Shown piece by piece: positions 18,867-27,045 of a stretch of 64,000 bases of DNA; position 1 is the stretch's first letter; each line of letters opens with the position of its first letter. The notes beneath the pieces are model-generated. The model had not been told where the DNA came from. It searched no databases and saw only the letters and a list, made by a program, of their open reading frames with translations. The stretch comes from Myxococcales bacterium (GTDB lineage: Bacteria; Myxococcota; Bradymonadia; UBA7976; UBA1532). Where the stretch lies: NCBI GenBank assembly GCA_020633515.1, contig JACKDM010000015.1, positions 1 through 64,000 on the forward strand. The letters are read 5' to 3'. The position numbers and the translations under genes are program-made.

Positions 18867-19985
18867 ATGAGCGACAGCTACGGTCGATACACCGTGGTCG
18901 ACAAGGTCGGCCAGGGCGGCATGTCGGTGGTGTACCGCGCCCGCGACCCGGCGCTCGATCGCATCGTCGCGCTCAAGGTCATGCACCCCCACCTCGCCGA
19001 GCGCGCCGAGTCGAAGCTGCGCTTCTCCCGCGAGGCGCGCGCGGTGGCGCGGCTGCGGCACCCGCACATCGTCGAGGTCTACGACTACGCGCCCGAGGGC
19101 TCCGAGCAGGCCTACATCGTCAGCGAGTTCATCGACGGGCCGACGCTGCGCCAGCTCGCCGAGGAGCACCCGATCCGCCACCCCGAGACGGCGGCGCTCG
19201 TGGTGCTGCCGGTCGTCGAGGCGCTCGCCCACGCGCACGCCGGCGGGGTCATCCACCGCGACGTCAAGCCGGAGAACGTCATGATCCGGCCCGACGGCGC
19301 GCCGGTGCTGATGGACTTCGGCATCGCGCAGATGGTCGGCAACGAGACGCTGACCGCGACCGGCACCGTGCTCGGCTCGCCGGCGCACATGGCGCCCGAG
19401 GTCGTCGACGGGCACGAGATCGGCGCGCCGGCCGACGTCTTCAGCGTGGGCACCGTGCTCTACTGGCTGGTCTGCGGCGCGCTCCCGTTCACCGGGCCCA
19501 ACCCCTCGGCGCTGTTCCGCCGCATCCTCGAGGGACGCTTCGACCCGGTGTTGCAGCGGCGACCGCACGCGGGCAAGGCGATGGCGCGGCTGATCGAGCG
19601 CTGCCTCGCGCACGAGCCGGCCGCGCGGCCGACGGCGGCGGCGCTCGCCGAGGCGCTGCGGGCGCAGCTCGCCGACGCCGGGCTCGTCGACCTGCCGGTC
19701 GAGCGGGCGCGCTACTTCGCCGATCCGGCGGTGTACGAGGACGCGCTCGGCCGCGCGATGGTGCCGCGGCTGGTGGCGCGGGCGCGGGAGGCGGCGGCGG
19801 CGCGGCGCACGGCGGCGGCCTCGACCTGCTCGACCGGGCGCTCGCGCTCGACGAGCACCACCCGAGGCCGAGGCGCTGCTCGCGCGGATCGAGCGCGGCC
19901 AGCGGCGCGGTCAGCGGCTGCGTGGGCGCTCGCCGCGGCGGCGCTGCTCGCGGTCGGCGGCGGGTGTGGTGGGCGGTGGGGCTGA
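18867..19985 (+). CDS. Membrane Ser/Thr protein kinase (in-frame part; 3' portion out of frame)
   Basis: The kinase domain is complete: glycine loop VGQGGMSVVYRA (14-25), Lys37 in VALKVMH, HRDVKPENVM near 131, DFGIA near 150, and an activation segment ending GSPAHMAPE. About residue 300 onward the frame becomes unnatural (Ser/Thr/Arg-rich). The expected sequence, LDLLDRALALDEHHP then EAEALLARIERGQRR and a membrane helix WALAAAALLAVGG, is split over three frames between 19,800 and 19,960. Single-base losses in C/G runs explain each step. The kinase itself should be active; the break may be real or a sequence error. It lies 138 bp from the divergent response regulator. Confidence 0.85.
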   Translation: MSDSYGRYTVVDKVGQGGMSVVYRARDPALDRIVALKVMHPHLAERAESKLRFSREARAVARLRHPHIVEVYDYAPEGSEQAYIVSEFIDGPTLRQLAEEHPIRHPETAALVVLPVVEALAHAHAGGVIHRDVKPENVMIRPDGAPVLMDFGIAQMVGNETLTATGTVLGSPAHMAPEVVDGHEIGAPADVFSVGTVLYWLVCGALPFTGPNPSALFRRILEGRFDPVLQRRPHAGKAMARLIERCLAHEPAARPTAAALAEALRAQLADAGLVDLPVERARYFADPAVYEDALGRAMVPRLVARAREAAAARRTAAASTCSTGRSRSTSTTRGRGAARADRARPAARSAAAWALAAAALLAVGGGCGGRWG

Positions 19986-19997
19986 TCGAGCCGGGCA

Positions 19998-20750
19998 ATG
20001 GCGAGGCGGTCGGGCGGTCGGCGGGGCAGGGGAGGGCACACCGACGGCCGCGCGCCTGCCGACGCGGCCGCGCCGGCGCCTGACGCCGCGCTGCCCGACG
20101 CCGCGATGCCCGACGCCGCAACGGCCGATGCTGCAACCGCCGATGCCTTGTCTGATGCCACGCCCGACGCCGCGCCCGCCGACGCCACGCCGACGCCGCG
20201 CGCGCGCCGCCCGTCGTCGCTCGCCCGTCGCCCGCCCGTCGTCCGCCCCCGCCCTGCGCGCCCTCGCCCCGACGCCAGCGCCCCGCCGCCGCCCGCCACC
20301 CGCGCCGTCGTCGAGGTCCACGGCCAGCTCAAGGGCGCCGTCGTGCACGTCGACGAGGTCCCCCGCGGCTACCTCTACCAGATCGAGCGCGACGACGGCC
20401 TCGTGCTCGGCGCCGGCCGCCACGTCATCCGCGTCCGCCACAAGAGCTGCGAAGACGCCGTGCACGTCGTCGAGATCGCGCCCGGCCAGCGCCGCGCCCC
20501 GCCGATCGAGTTCGACTGCGACCACCGCCCCGCGACCCTGCGCGTCGAGGCCCGAGGCACCCTCGACGTCCGCCGCAGCGACGACGGCGCCCGCCTCGGC
20601 CGCACCAACCAGGACATCAAGATCCCCATGGCCCACCTCAGCGCGCGCCTCGCCTTGACCATCGGCGCGCCGGGGGATAGCTTCGAGCGGCAAACGGTCA
20701 CCCTCAACGCGGGCGAGCGCACCGTCCACCGCCTCGCCGACCGACCGTAG
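19998..20750 (+). pseudogene. Displaced extracytoplasmic part of the upstream kinase
   Basis: This frame continues the kinase after its apparent frameshifts. It has a P-D-A-A / A-D-A repeat linker, a Pro/Arg-rich stretch and then a beta-rich domain of about 150 residues (VVEVHGQLKGAVVHVDEVPRG to the end) resembling PEGA-type repeats. Kinases of this layout have a cytoplasmic kinase, one membrane helix and such an outer domain. No ribosome site or signal peptide supports an independent start. If the upstream indels are sequencing errors, 18867-20750 is one gene. Confidence 0.6.
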
Positions 20751-20823
20751 ACGGCTCCACACCGAGGTCAGCGCCCTTGCTCCGACTCCCCCGGTTCACC
20801 GGCACGGCACGCCAGGGCCGACC

Positions 20824-21657
20824 ATGCCCGTGATGGGGTCGAGATCACTCGCCCTCGCGCTCCTCCCGCCGGCGCTGCTCGCCCCGGCCACCGCTCACGC
20901 GACCCCCGAAGACGAGCTGCGCGACGCCGAGAACAGCTACCTCTACGGCGACTATCCCCGCGTCATCGCCAAGCTCACCCCCATCGTCGAGCCCGACATC
21001 CTCCTCGCCGACCCCGAAGACCTCGTGCGCGCCTACGAGCTCCTCGGCCTCGCCAGCTTCTTCCTCGACCGCACCGACGCCGCCCGCACCTGGTTCGAGC
21101 GCCTCGTCCGCTTCCGCCCCGACGCCCGCCTCAACCCCGTGCTCGTACCCCCGCCCGCCGTCGCCTTCTTCGACGACATCCGCGCCGCGCTCGCCGACGA
21201 GATCGCCGCCATGCGCGAGGCCCTGCGCCGCCAGCAGGCCGAAGAAGAAGAGCGCCGCCGCCGCGCGCTGCTCACCCAGGTCCGCGTCGAGACCCGCGTC
21301 AACTCCCGCCTCGTCGCGAGCCTCCCGTTCGGCGCCGGCCAGTTCCAGAACGGCGACACCGCGCTCGGCTACACCCTGCTCGCCACCCAGGCCGCCACCG
21401 CGATCACCTCGCTCGCCTGCTTCCTCGCCATCGAAGACCTGCGCCTGCCGACCAACCGCTTCGACCGCGCCGACATCGACCGCGTCGAGACCCTGCGCGA
21501 CGTGCAGGTCGCCACCGGCGCCATCGCGCTCGTGCTCATGGCCGGCGGCATCGTGCACGCCTGGGCCACCTTCGTCGACGAGGCCCCGCTCCGCGAGATC
21601 GCGCTCCCCCCGCCCGCGGCCCCCGCCGAGGGCGGCCTCCTCCACTGGCGCTTCTGA
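20824..21657 (+). CDS. TPR-containing membrane protein
   Basis: A 277-residue exported protein with a signal peptide ending near TAHA. An N-terminal TPR-like region (about 25-110: AENSYLYGDYPRVIAKLTP, AYELLGLASFFLDRTDAARTWFERLVRF) precedes a charged helix rich in Glu/Arg (about 120-150) that could be a coiled coil. Two hydrophobic helices follow, about 178-200 and 220-245. Proteins like this are often found beside myxobacterial kinases and may scaffold them. It lies between the kinase and the FHA activator gene, all in one direction, with gaps under 85 bp. No enzymatic motif is seen. Confidence 0.75.
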   Translation: MPVMGSRSLALALLPPALLAPATAHATPEDELRDAENSYLYGDYPRVIAKLTPIVEPDILLADPEDLVRAYELLGLASFFLDRTDAARTWFERLVRFRPDARLNPVLVPPPAVAFFDDIRAALADEIAAMREALRRQQAEEEERRRRALLTQVRVETRVNSRLVASLPFGAGQFQNGDTALGYTLLATQAATAITSLACFLAIEDLRLPTNRFDRADIDRVETLRDVQVATGAIALVLMAGGIVHAWATFVDEAPLREIALPPPAAPAEGGLLHWRF

Positions 21658-21737
21658 GCCCCCCGCCCGACGCCGAGCTTTGCCCCACGCAGCGGGGCTG
21701 ATAGATTCCCGCCCACCTCGAACCCGCGGGAGACGCG

Positions 21738-23543
21738 ATGCCCAGCCTGGTGGTCCGGCCCGAAGGACGCTCCCACTCGATCCTGCGCAAGCTCACCTCG
21801 ATCGGCAGCGACGCCGACTGCGACCTCGTGCTCGACGACGACAGCGTCGGCCCCACCCACGCCCACATCCGCCTCGAAGACGGCCGCTTCGTCCTCGTCA
21901 GCCAGGCCCGCGCCTGGCCGGTCAAGGTCAACGGCAAGAAGGTCCGCAAGCAGGGCCTCGAACACGGCGACCGCATCGAGCTCGGCGACGTCGCGCTCGA
22001 CTTCAACCTCTGGGGCGACCCGAGCAGCACCGACGAGGCCCCCTACGCCGCCCCCGCGCCCGACACCGCCGACGAGCTGCGCGCCTACCGCCGCCTCGCC
22101 GAGTTCACCGCCCGCCTCGCCGAGCGCGAAGACGTCGACGCGCTCCTCGAGACCCTCATGGACGAGGTCGTCAACCTCACCGGCGCCGACAAAGGCTTCC
22201 TGCTCCTCGCCGACGGCGACGACCTCAGCGTCCGCACCGCCCGCAACCTCGCCCGCGAGAGCATCACCCGCAGCCTCGACCAGATCAGCGACAGCATCGT
22301 CAGCCGCGTCATCGAGCGCCGCGAGCCGCTCATCATCAGCGATGCGCTCAACGACACCGTCTTCAAGAGCAGCGTCTCGGTGATGCAGCTCAAGCTCTGC
22401 AGCGTGATGTGCGTCCCGCTCCTCTTCGGCGGCCGCCTCTTCGGGCTCATCTATGTCGGCAACGACAACGTCGTGAACCTCTTCGACGACCGCTCCCTCG
22501 ACGTGCTCACCGTCTTCGCCGGCCAGGCCGCGCTCCTCATCGCAAACGCCATGCAGCGCGCCGACTTGCGCCAGGACAACGCCCGCCTCCGCGCCGAGAT
22601 CGAAGGCCAGCGCTTCGGCCAGATCATCGGGAGCTGCGACGCGATGAAGGCCGTCTTCCGCCGCGTCGAGAAGGTCGCCGCCACCGACATCAGCGTGCTC
22701 ATCCTCGGCGAGACCGGCACCGGCAAGGAGCTCATCGCCCACGAGATCCACCGCCGCTCTCGCCGCGCCAACGGCCCGTTCGTCGCCGTCAACTGCGGGG
22801 CCATCCCCGAGAACCTCATGGAGAGCGAGCTCTTCGGCCACCGCCGCGGCGCCTTCACCGGCGCCGTCGAGAACAAGATGGGCAGCTTCCAGGCGGCCGA
22901 CGGCGGCACGCTCTTCCTCGACGAGATCGGCGAGATGCCGGTCCACCTCCAGGTCAAGCTCCTGCGCGCCATCCAGGAGCGCACGGTCACCCGCGTCGGC
23001 GACAGCAAGCCCACCGCGGTCGACATCCGCCTCGTCTGCGCCACCCACGTCGACCTCGAGGCCGCCATCCGCGAGCACCGCTTCCGCGAGGACCTCTACT
23101 ACCGCATCAACGTCGTCTCCATCCCGCTGCCGCCGCTGCGCGACCGCGACGAAGACGTCGTCCTCATCGCCCGCTACCTGCTCGACCGCCTCGTGCGCGA
23201 GTACGAGCGCCCCATCGCCGGCTTCACCCGCGAGGCGATCATCGCCATGCGCAAGCACACCTGGCCCGGCAACATCCGCGAGCTCGAGAACCGCCTCAAG
23301 AAGGCCGTCGTGCTCGCCGACGGCCCCGAGATCGGCTCGATCGACCTCGACCTCGACGAAGACATGCTGCAAGACCGCATCCTGCCGCTCGCCGACGCCA
23401 AGGAGCGCTTCCAGCGCCGCTACATCGACGAGGTCCTCGCGCTCAACGACGGCAACCGCACCAAGACCGCCCGTGACCTCGGCGTCGACCCCCGCACCAT
23501 CTTCCGCCACCTCGAAAAGACCCGCGACGACGACGAAGATTGA
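21738..23543 (+). CDS. Sigma-54 activator with FHA and GAF sensor domains
   Basis: A 601-residue enhancer-binding protein. Residues 1-95 form a FHA domain (IGSDADCDLVLDDDSVGPTHAHI), which binds phosphothreonine peptides. Residues about 115-280 are a GAF domain. The AAA+ domain has Walker A GETGTGKE near 324, the sigma-54 contact loop GAFTGA near 371 and GGTLFLDEIGEMP. The C-terminal Fis-type helix-turn-helix is NRTKTARDLGVDPRTIFRHL. It should open RpoN promoters when its FHA domain recognises a phosphorylated partner, probably from the Ser/Thr kinase two genes upstream (inference). No target promoter is clearly visible here. Confidence 0.93.
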   Translation: MPSLVVRPEGRSHSILRKLTSIGSDADCDLVLDDDSVGPTHAHIRLEDGRFVLVSQARAWPVKVNGKKVRKQGLEHGDRIELGDVALDFNLWGDPSSTDEAPYAAPAPDTADELRAYRRLAEFTARLAEREDVDALLETLMDEVVNLTGADKGFLLLADGDDLSVRTARNLARESITRSLDQISDSIVSRVIERREPLIISDALNDTVFKSSVSVMQLKLCSVMCVPLLFGGRLFGLIYVGNDNVVNLFDDRSLDVLTVFAGQAALLIANAMQRADLRQDNARLRAEIEGQRFGQIIGSCDAMKAVFRRVEKVAATDISVLILGETGTGKELIAHEIHRRSRRANGPFVAVNCGAIPENLMESELFGHRRGAFTGAVENKMGSFQAADGGTLFLDEIGEMPVHLQVKLLRAIQERTVTRVGDSKPTAVDIRLVCATHVDLEAAIREHRFREDLYYRINVVSIPLPPLRDRDEDVVLIARYLLDRLVREYERPIAGFTREAIIAMRKHTWPGNIRELENRLKKAVVLADGPEIGSIDLDLDEDMLQDRILPLADAKERFQRRYIDEVLALNDGNRTKTARDLGVDPRTIFRHLEKTRDDDED

Positions 23544-23606
23544 CGCAGCCTCACCGCAACACCCCTCATCACGTCCGCCCCTGACAACGCCGGCGACTTT
23601 TTCGCC

Positions 23607-23637
23607 TTTGCAGCGTTCTCGGCCCCTCTGCTAAATA
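23607..23637 (+). promoter_or_regulatory. Possible promoter of the GEGE lipoprotein gene
   Basis: TTTGCA (23607-23612) and an extended -10, TGCTAAATA (23629-23637), are separated by about 19 bp, slightly long for a sigma-70 promoter. The region is a clear AT-rich break in very GC-rich DNA, about 90 bp before the start codon. Reading is by eye only. Confidence 0.35.
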
Positions 23638-23725
23638 CCCCCCTGCTTCGACCGATACCCGGACGGCGAGCGGCGCCGTAGATCGGTCGGGATGGATCGA
23701 CACCCACCAGGGGAGAAGACAAGGC

Positions 23726-24865
23726 ATGTTTCGACTGCGCGACCTGATCCTGGCCCTCGCTTGCGGCTCTCTGATGTTCTCGGCCGTCGGCTGTGACGAC
23801 ACTGACAGCGGCGGCGATGAGCCCGAAGTCGACATGGGCGGCGCCGAGGGCGAAGGCGAAGGTGAGGGTGAAGGCGAGGGTGAGGGCGAAGGCGAGGGTG
23901 AGGGCGAAGGCGAGGGTGAGGGCGAAGGCGAGGGTGAAGGCGAAGGCGAGGGTGAAGGCGAAGGCGAAGGCGAGCCCTTCGAGTGCGCCGACCCCGACGC
24001 CGACACCGCCGCGCTCCCCGGCACCGCCATCTCCGGCGAGTGGGGCCCGGCCACCCGCATCAACAGCCTCGCGATCCCCGCGAGCCCCGACGAGTCCGCC
24101 GCCGTCGGCTGCGGCGACATGGTCGGCTTCAACAAGGGCACCGGCCTCGCCGGTCTGCTCGCCGTCGCGATGCTCGACCTCAACAGCCTCGTCGAGCCCG
24201 ACGAGAACGGCGAGATCCAGGTCCTCCTCTACGGCGAGGCCCGCGGCTGGGCCGCCGGCGAGACCGGCACCGGCGCCGCCGGCGGCGAGGGCAAGGTCGA
24301 GCTCCGCATGTACATCGGCGAGCAGGGCGAGGCGGGTGAGTTCCTCATCAACCCCGACTCGTTCGTCGGCGGCGACCCCGCCAACGGCTCGCTGATCAGC
24401 TTCCCCGAGACCCGCACCCACTGCGGCGAGCTGCAGTCGCCCCGCTCGAACTTCGCGCTCACCATCCCGGTGCAGGACGTCGTCAACATCGACCTCGCCC
24501 TCGCCGCGACCGCGATCGAGAGCAAGCTCGGCGTCGACGCCAACGGCTTCGTCATGACCGACGGCGCGCTCACCGGCTACCTGACCCGCGACGCGATCGC
24601 CGAGCTCGTCGACAAGCTCCTGACCACCTGCTCGGCGCCCGACGCCCCCGACTTCTGCGACACCGTCAACATGTTCCTCGGCGGTGGCGACCTCGAGGGC
24701 ACCATCGAGCTGCTCGTCGGCATCCTCCGCGGCTTCGACGCCAAGGTCGAGGGCAACACCGTCGTCGACTGTGACGCCGACTGCAACGCGGTCAGCGTCT
24801 GCCTCGCCGTCGGCTCGATCGGCCAGATCATCGACGGCATCGCCCCGGCCGACCCCGCGATGTGA
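23726..24865 (+). CDS. Lipoprotein with GEGE tether
   Basis: The 379-residue protein begins MFRLRDLILALACG with lipobox SAVGC followed by DD, then an (EG)n tether of about 42 residues. The globular part (about 85-379) has no recognised motif. It contains scattered Cys (CGD, CGEL, CSAPDAPDFC, CDADCNAVSVC), probably disulfide-bonded, and may be beta-rich. It is likely a surface or periplasmic lipoprotein of unknown role. GGGGAGAAG lies upstream of the start. An intrinsic terminator follows the gene, so it is probably transcribed alone. Confidence 0.82.
   Translation: MFRLRDLILALACGSLMFSAVGCDDTDSGGDEPEVDMGGAEGEGEGEGEGEGEGEGEGEGEGEGEGEGEGEGEGEGEGEGEGEPFECADPDADTAALPGTAISGEWGPATRINSLAIPASPDESAAVGCGDMVGFNKGTGLAGLLAVAMLDLNSLVEPDENGEIQVLLYGEARGWAAGETGTGAAGGEGKVELRMYIGEQGEAGEFLINPDSFVGGDPANGSLISFPETRTHCGELQSPRSNFALTIPVQDVVNIDLALAATAIESKLGVDANGFVMTDGALTGYLTRDAIAELVDKLLTTCSAPDAPDFCDTVNMFLGGGDLEGTIELLVGILRGFDAKVEGNTVVDCDADCNAVSVCLAVGSIGQIIDGIAPADPAM
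23848..23973 (+). repeat. Hexanucleotide repeat encoding the GEGE tether
   Basis: About 21 units of GAGGGC, GAAGGC, GAGGGT and GAAGGT in mixed order encode the Glu-Gly tether. The same codon-pair repeat is found in the lipoprotein gene ending at 13,184 on the other strand. Confidence 0.9.
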
Positions 24866-24910
24866 TCCGCAGCGCCGCGGCGAGCCACCCCGGCCGCCCG
24901 GTGACGACAC

Positions 24911-24951
24911 GAGGCCGACACCCCGCTCGGGGCGTCGGCCTCTGTCGTTTT
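24911..24951 (+). terminator. Intrinsic terminator
   Basis: Arms GAGGCCGAC (24911-24919) and GTCGGCCTC (24934-24942) pair fully. An inner CCCC/GGGG pair and a GCTC loop continue the stem, and TGTCGTTTT follows. It lies 46 bp after the stop of the GEGE lipoprotein gene and is the best terminator in the window. Confidence 0.85.
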
Positions 24952-24968
24952 GAAGGCATCAGACGGGC

Positions 24969-25110
24969 ATCGATGCCATCCGGCAGGCATCCCGCAGCCA
25001 TCCCACCGAGATCGATCCCATCACGCAGGCATCGATCCCATCACGCAGGCATCGAAGCCATCACCCCGGCACCGATGCCATCACCCCGGCACCGATGCCA
25101 TCACCCAGGC
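24969..25110. repeat. Tandem array of about seven 20-bp units
   Basis: Two identical units, ATCGATCCCATCACGCAGGC (25011-25030, 25031-25050), are followed by three variants of the same length up to 25110. Two more diverged units lie at 24969-24988 (20 bp) and 24989-25010 (22 bp). Most units contain GATSCCATC, and three carry exact GATGCCATC (24972, 25074, 25094). The array fills the gap between convergent genes, from the terminator to the stop codon at 25112. The units have no spacers, so this is not a CRISPR array. Confidence 0.9.
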
Positions 25111-25111
25111 A

Positions 25112-26908
25112 TCACTCGCCGTACCACACCACATAACTCGACAGCGCGATGTCACCGCCCCGCGGCGGCCCGCCCCGGAACGAGGCGCTGTACTCGAGCG
25201 TGTTCTCCTCGCCCCGCCGCACCCGATCGGTGATGTCGAAGCGCATCGTCTCCACCGGCTCCCCCGGGCACCAATACGCCCGCCCCGGCGCCCAGTTGCC
25301 CCACTGCCCCGGCACCGCGCCCCGCCCCGCCGCCGTCGCGCAGCCCCGCCGGCTCCCCACCCCCGGCCCCGGCCGGATCTCGTCGAGCGCGGCGCCATTG
25401 ACCGTGAACTGGTGGCGGTGATCACACCACTCCGCGCAGTTGTCGCCCTCGGTCTGCCCGTGCCCCGACAAGATCACCACCAGCTCCACCCGCTCCGCGC
25501 CCGCCGGCGGCGTGAAGCGCACCGGCTCGCGGTCGTTGTACTGCTCACCGAACGCCCCGCCCCGGAACGCCGGCACCACCTCGCTCGACCCCGCCGCGCC
25601 CGTGCTCGACAGCCGCAGCGAGACCTCGACCCCCTGCTCCGTCGCCCGCTCCCACTCCGGCCCCAGCTCGACGCGGAACGTCTGCCGCCCGCCCGCCGCC
25701 ATCAACCCGCGGAACGCCGAGGCGTCCATGACCCAGCGCTGATGCCCCCGCCGCCAGTAGGAGGTGATCCACCGCACCACCTCGTGCCGGGTCATGCACA
25801 TCTCATCGGCGCACCACTCGATCAACGCGATCCGATCCCACTCCGAGCACGCGAACGGGTTGCGGTGCGCGCAGGTCACCGCCACGTCCAGCTCCACCCG
25901 ATCGAGCGCCGCCATCGCCGCCGCGTCCGGCAGCTCGACCGTGCGCACCACGATGCGATCGGTCATCGACGCCGACACCAGCGGCACCACGGTCACCGCG
26001 TCCGCCTCGTCGGCGAGCCGCTGCCGCAGCGCCGCGTGGTAGTCGTAGTAGTGCCCGAGCCACGCCGCCATCGAGAACGACGGCGTCGCCCCCACCACCG
26101 GATCGAGGCTCCCGCCCGCGTCCCACCGCTGCCCGCGATCGATCCCGAAGACCTGCGGCAGCGGCGGCGGCGCCCGGCCCCGGTCGCCGAGGTCGACGTA
26201 CGACGCCGGATCCGACAGATAGCTGAGGTAGTCGCTCGCGAACGCGCCGACGCTGCCCTCGATGTCGGTCAGCCGATCGGTGACGAAGTGCAGCCGCGCC
26301 ATCCACGCGGCCGCCTCCGCCTCGCCCCGCAGCTCGGTCAGCCGCGCCGCGATCCCATCACGCAGCGCCACCATGCGCGCCGCGCGATCGGCCGCGTCCT
26401 CCTCGAACGAGGTGAAGAAGTAGTGCACCGAGGTCGGGCTGTCGGCGACGAGCAGCTCGATCCCGCTCGCGAAGAGCTGGTCTCCGAACCACGGCCCGTT
26501 CGGCCGCGCCCGCAAGTCCGGGAAGTAGTTGAGGAAGACATACGACTCGCACCCCGACCACCGCTCGCGCAGGTTCCACCGCCCGTCGAGCGTCGTCACC
26601 GTGAAGTCGCCCGCGAGGTCGCCGAACATCAGCCCGCCGCCCTCGGCCACGAACGCCTGCGCCGGCTGCCCCGCCGCCGCGCAGTCGAGCACCGGCGGCC
26701 CGCCCATGTCGACCGCGACCGCCATGTCGACCGGCGCCGCGTCGACCGCCGCGTCGGCCTCGCCGCCCTCATCGGGCGCCCCGCCATCGGCCATCACCGC
26801 CGCGTCGCCCGCCGGCAGGATCACCACCGGCCCGCCCGCCTCCTCTCCGCCGTCGCACCCCCACAGCAGCAGCGCGACCGCCGCCCATCGCTCGAACCTG
26901 CGCATCAT
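25112..26908 (-). CDS. Lipoprotein with PNGase F-like C-terminal domains
   Basis: ATG 26908 (after GGTGGAG) gives a 598-residue lipoprotein with lipobox LLLWGC and an Asp/Ala/Gly tether to about residue 70. Residues about 75-290 are a helical region of unknown type. From about 310 the sequence looks like the two eight-stranded domains of peptide-N-glycosidase F: CSEWDRIALIEW, ITSYWRRGHQRWVMDASAFRGLM and HDYxW-like DHRHQFTVNG. PNGase F removes N-glycans from glycoproteins, so this may act on surface or prey glycoproteins. Whether the catalytic Asp and Glu are kept cannot be decided by eye. Confidence 0.7.
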   Translation of the reverse strand: MMRRFERWAAVALLLWGCDGGEEAGGPVVILPAGDAAVMADGGAPDEGGEADAAVDAAPVDMAVAVDMGGPPVLDCAAAGQPAQAFVAEGGGLMFGDLAGDFTVTTLDGRWNLRERWSGCESYVFLNYFPDLRARPNGPWFGDQLFASGIELLVADSPTSVHYFFTSFEEDAADRAARMVALRDGIAARLTELRGEAEAAAWMARLHFVTDRLTDIEGSVGAFASDYLSYLSDPASYVDLGDRGRAPPPLPQVFGIDRGQRWDAGGSLDPVVGATPSFSMAAWLGHYYDYHAALRQRLADEADAVTVVPLVSASMTDRIVVRTVELPDAAAMAALDRVELDVAVTCAHRNPFACSEWDRIALIEWCADEMCMTRHEVVRWITSYWRRGHQRWVMDASAFRGLMAAGGRQTFRVELGPEWERATEQGVEVSLRLSSTGAAGSSEVVPAFRGGAFGEQYNDREPVRFTPPAGAERVELVVILSGHGQTEGDNCAEWCDHRHQFTVNGAALDEIRPGPGVGSRRGCATAAGRGAVPGQWGNWAPGRAYWCPGEPVETMRFDITDRVRRGEENTLEYSASFRGGPPRGGDIALSSYVVWYGE

Positions 26909-27045
26909 CGACTCCACCGTCGCTCGGGAGCCCGCAGCCTACCGCCACCGCCCGCCTCGTGTCACCGTCACCCACAGTTCACGCCGCCGCGCTGGCACCG
27001 CCGCCGCCCGCCCGCCACAATGCGCGCGCCCAGCCGGAGAACGCC

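Noticed and set aside
24969..25110. CRISPR array
   Set aside because: Units are adjacent without unique spacers, only 20 bp long, and no cas gene is near.
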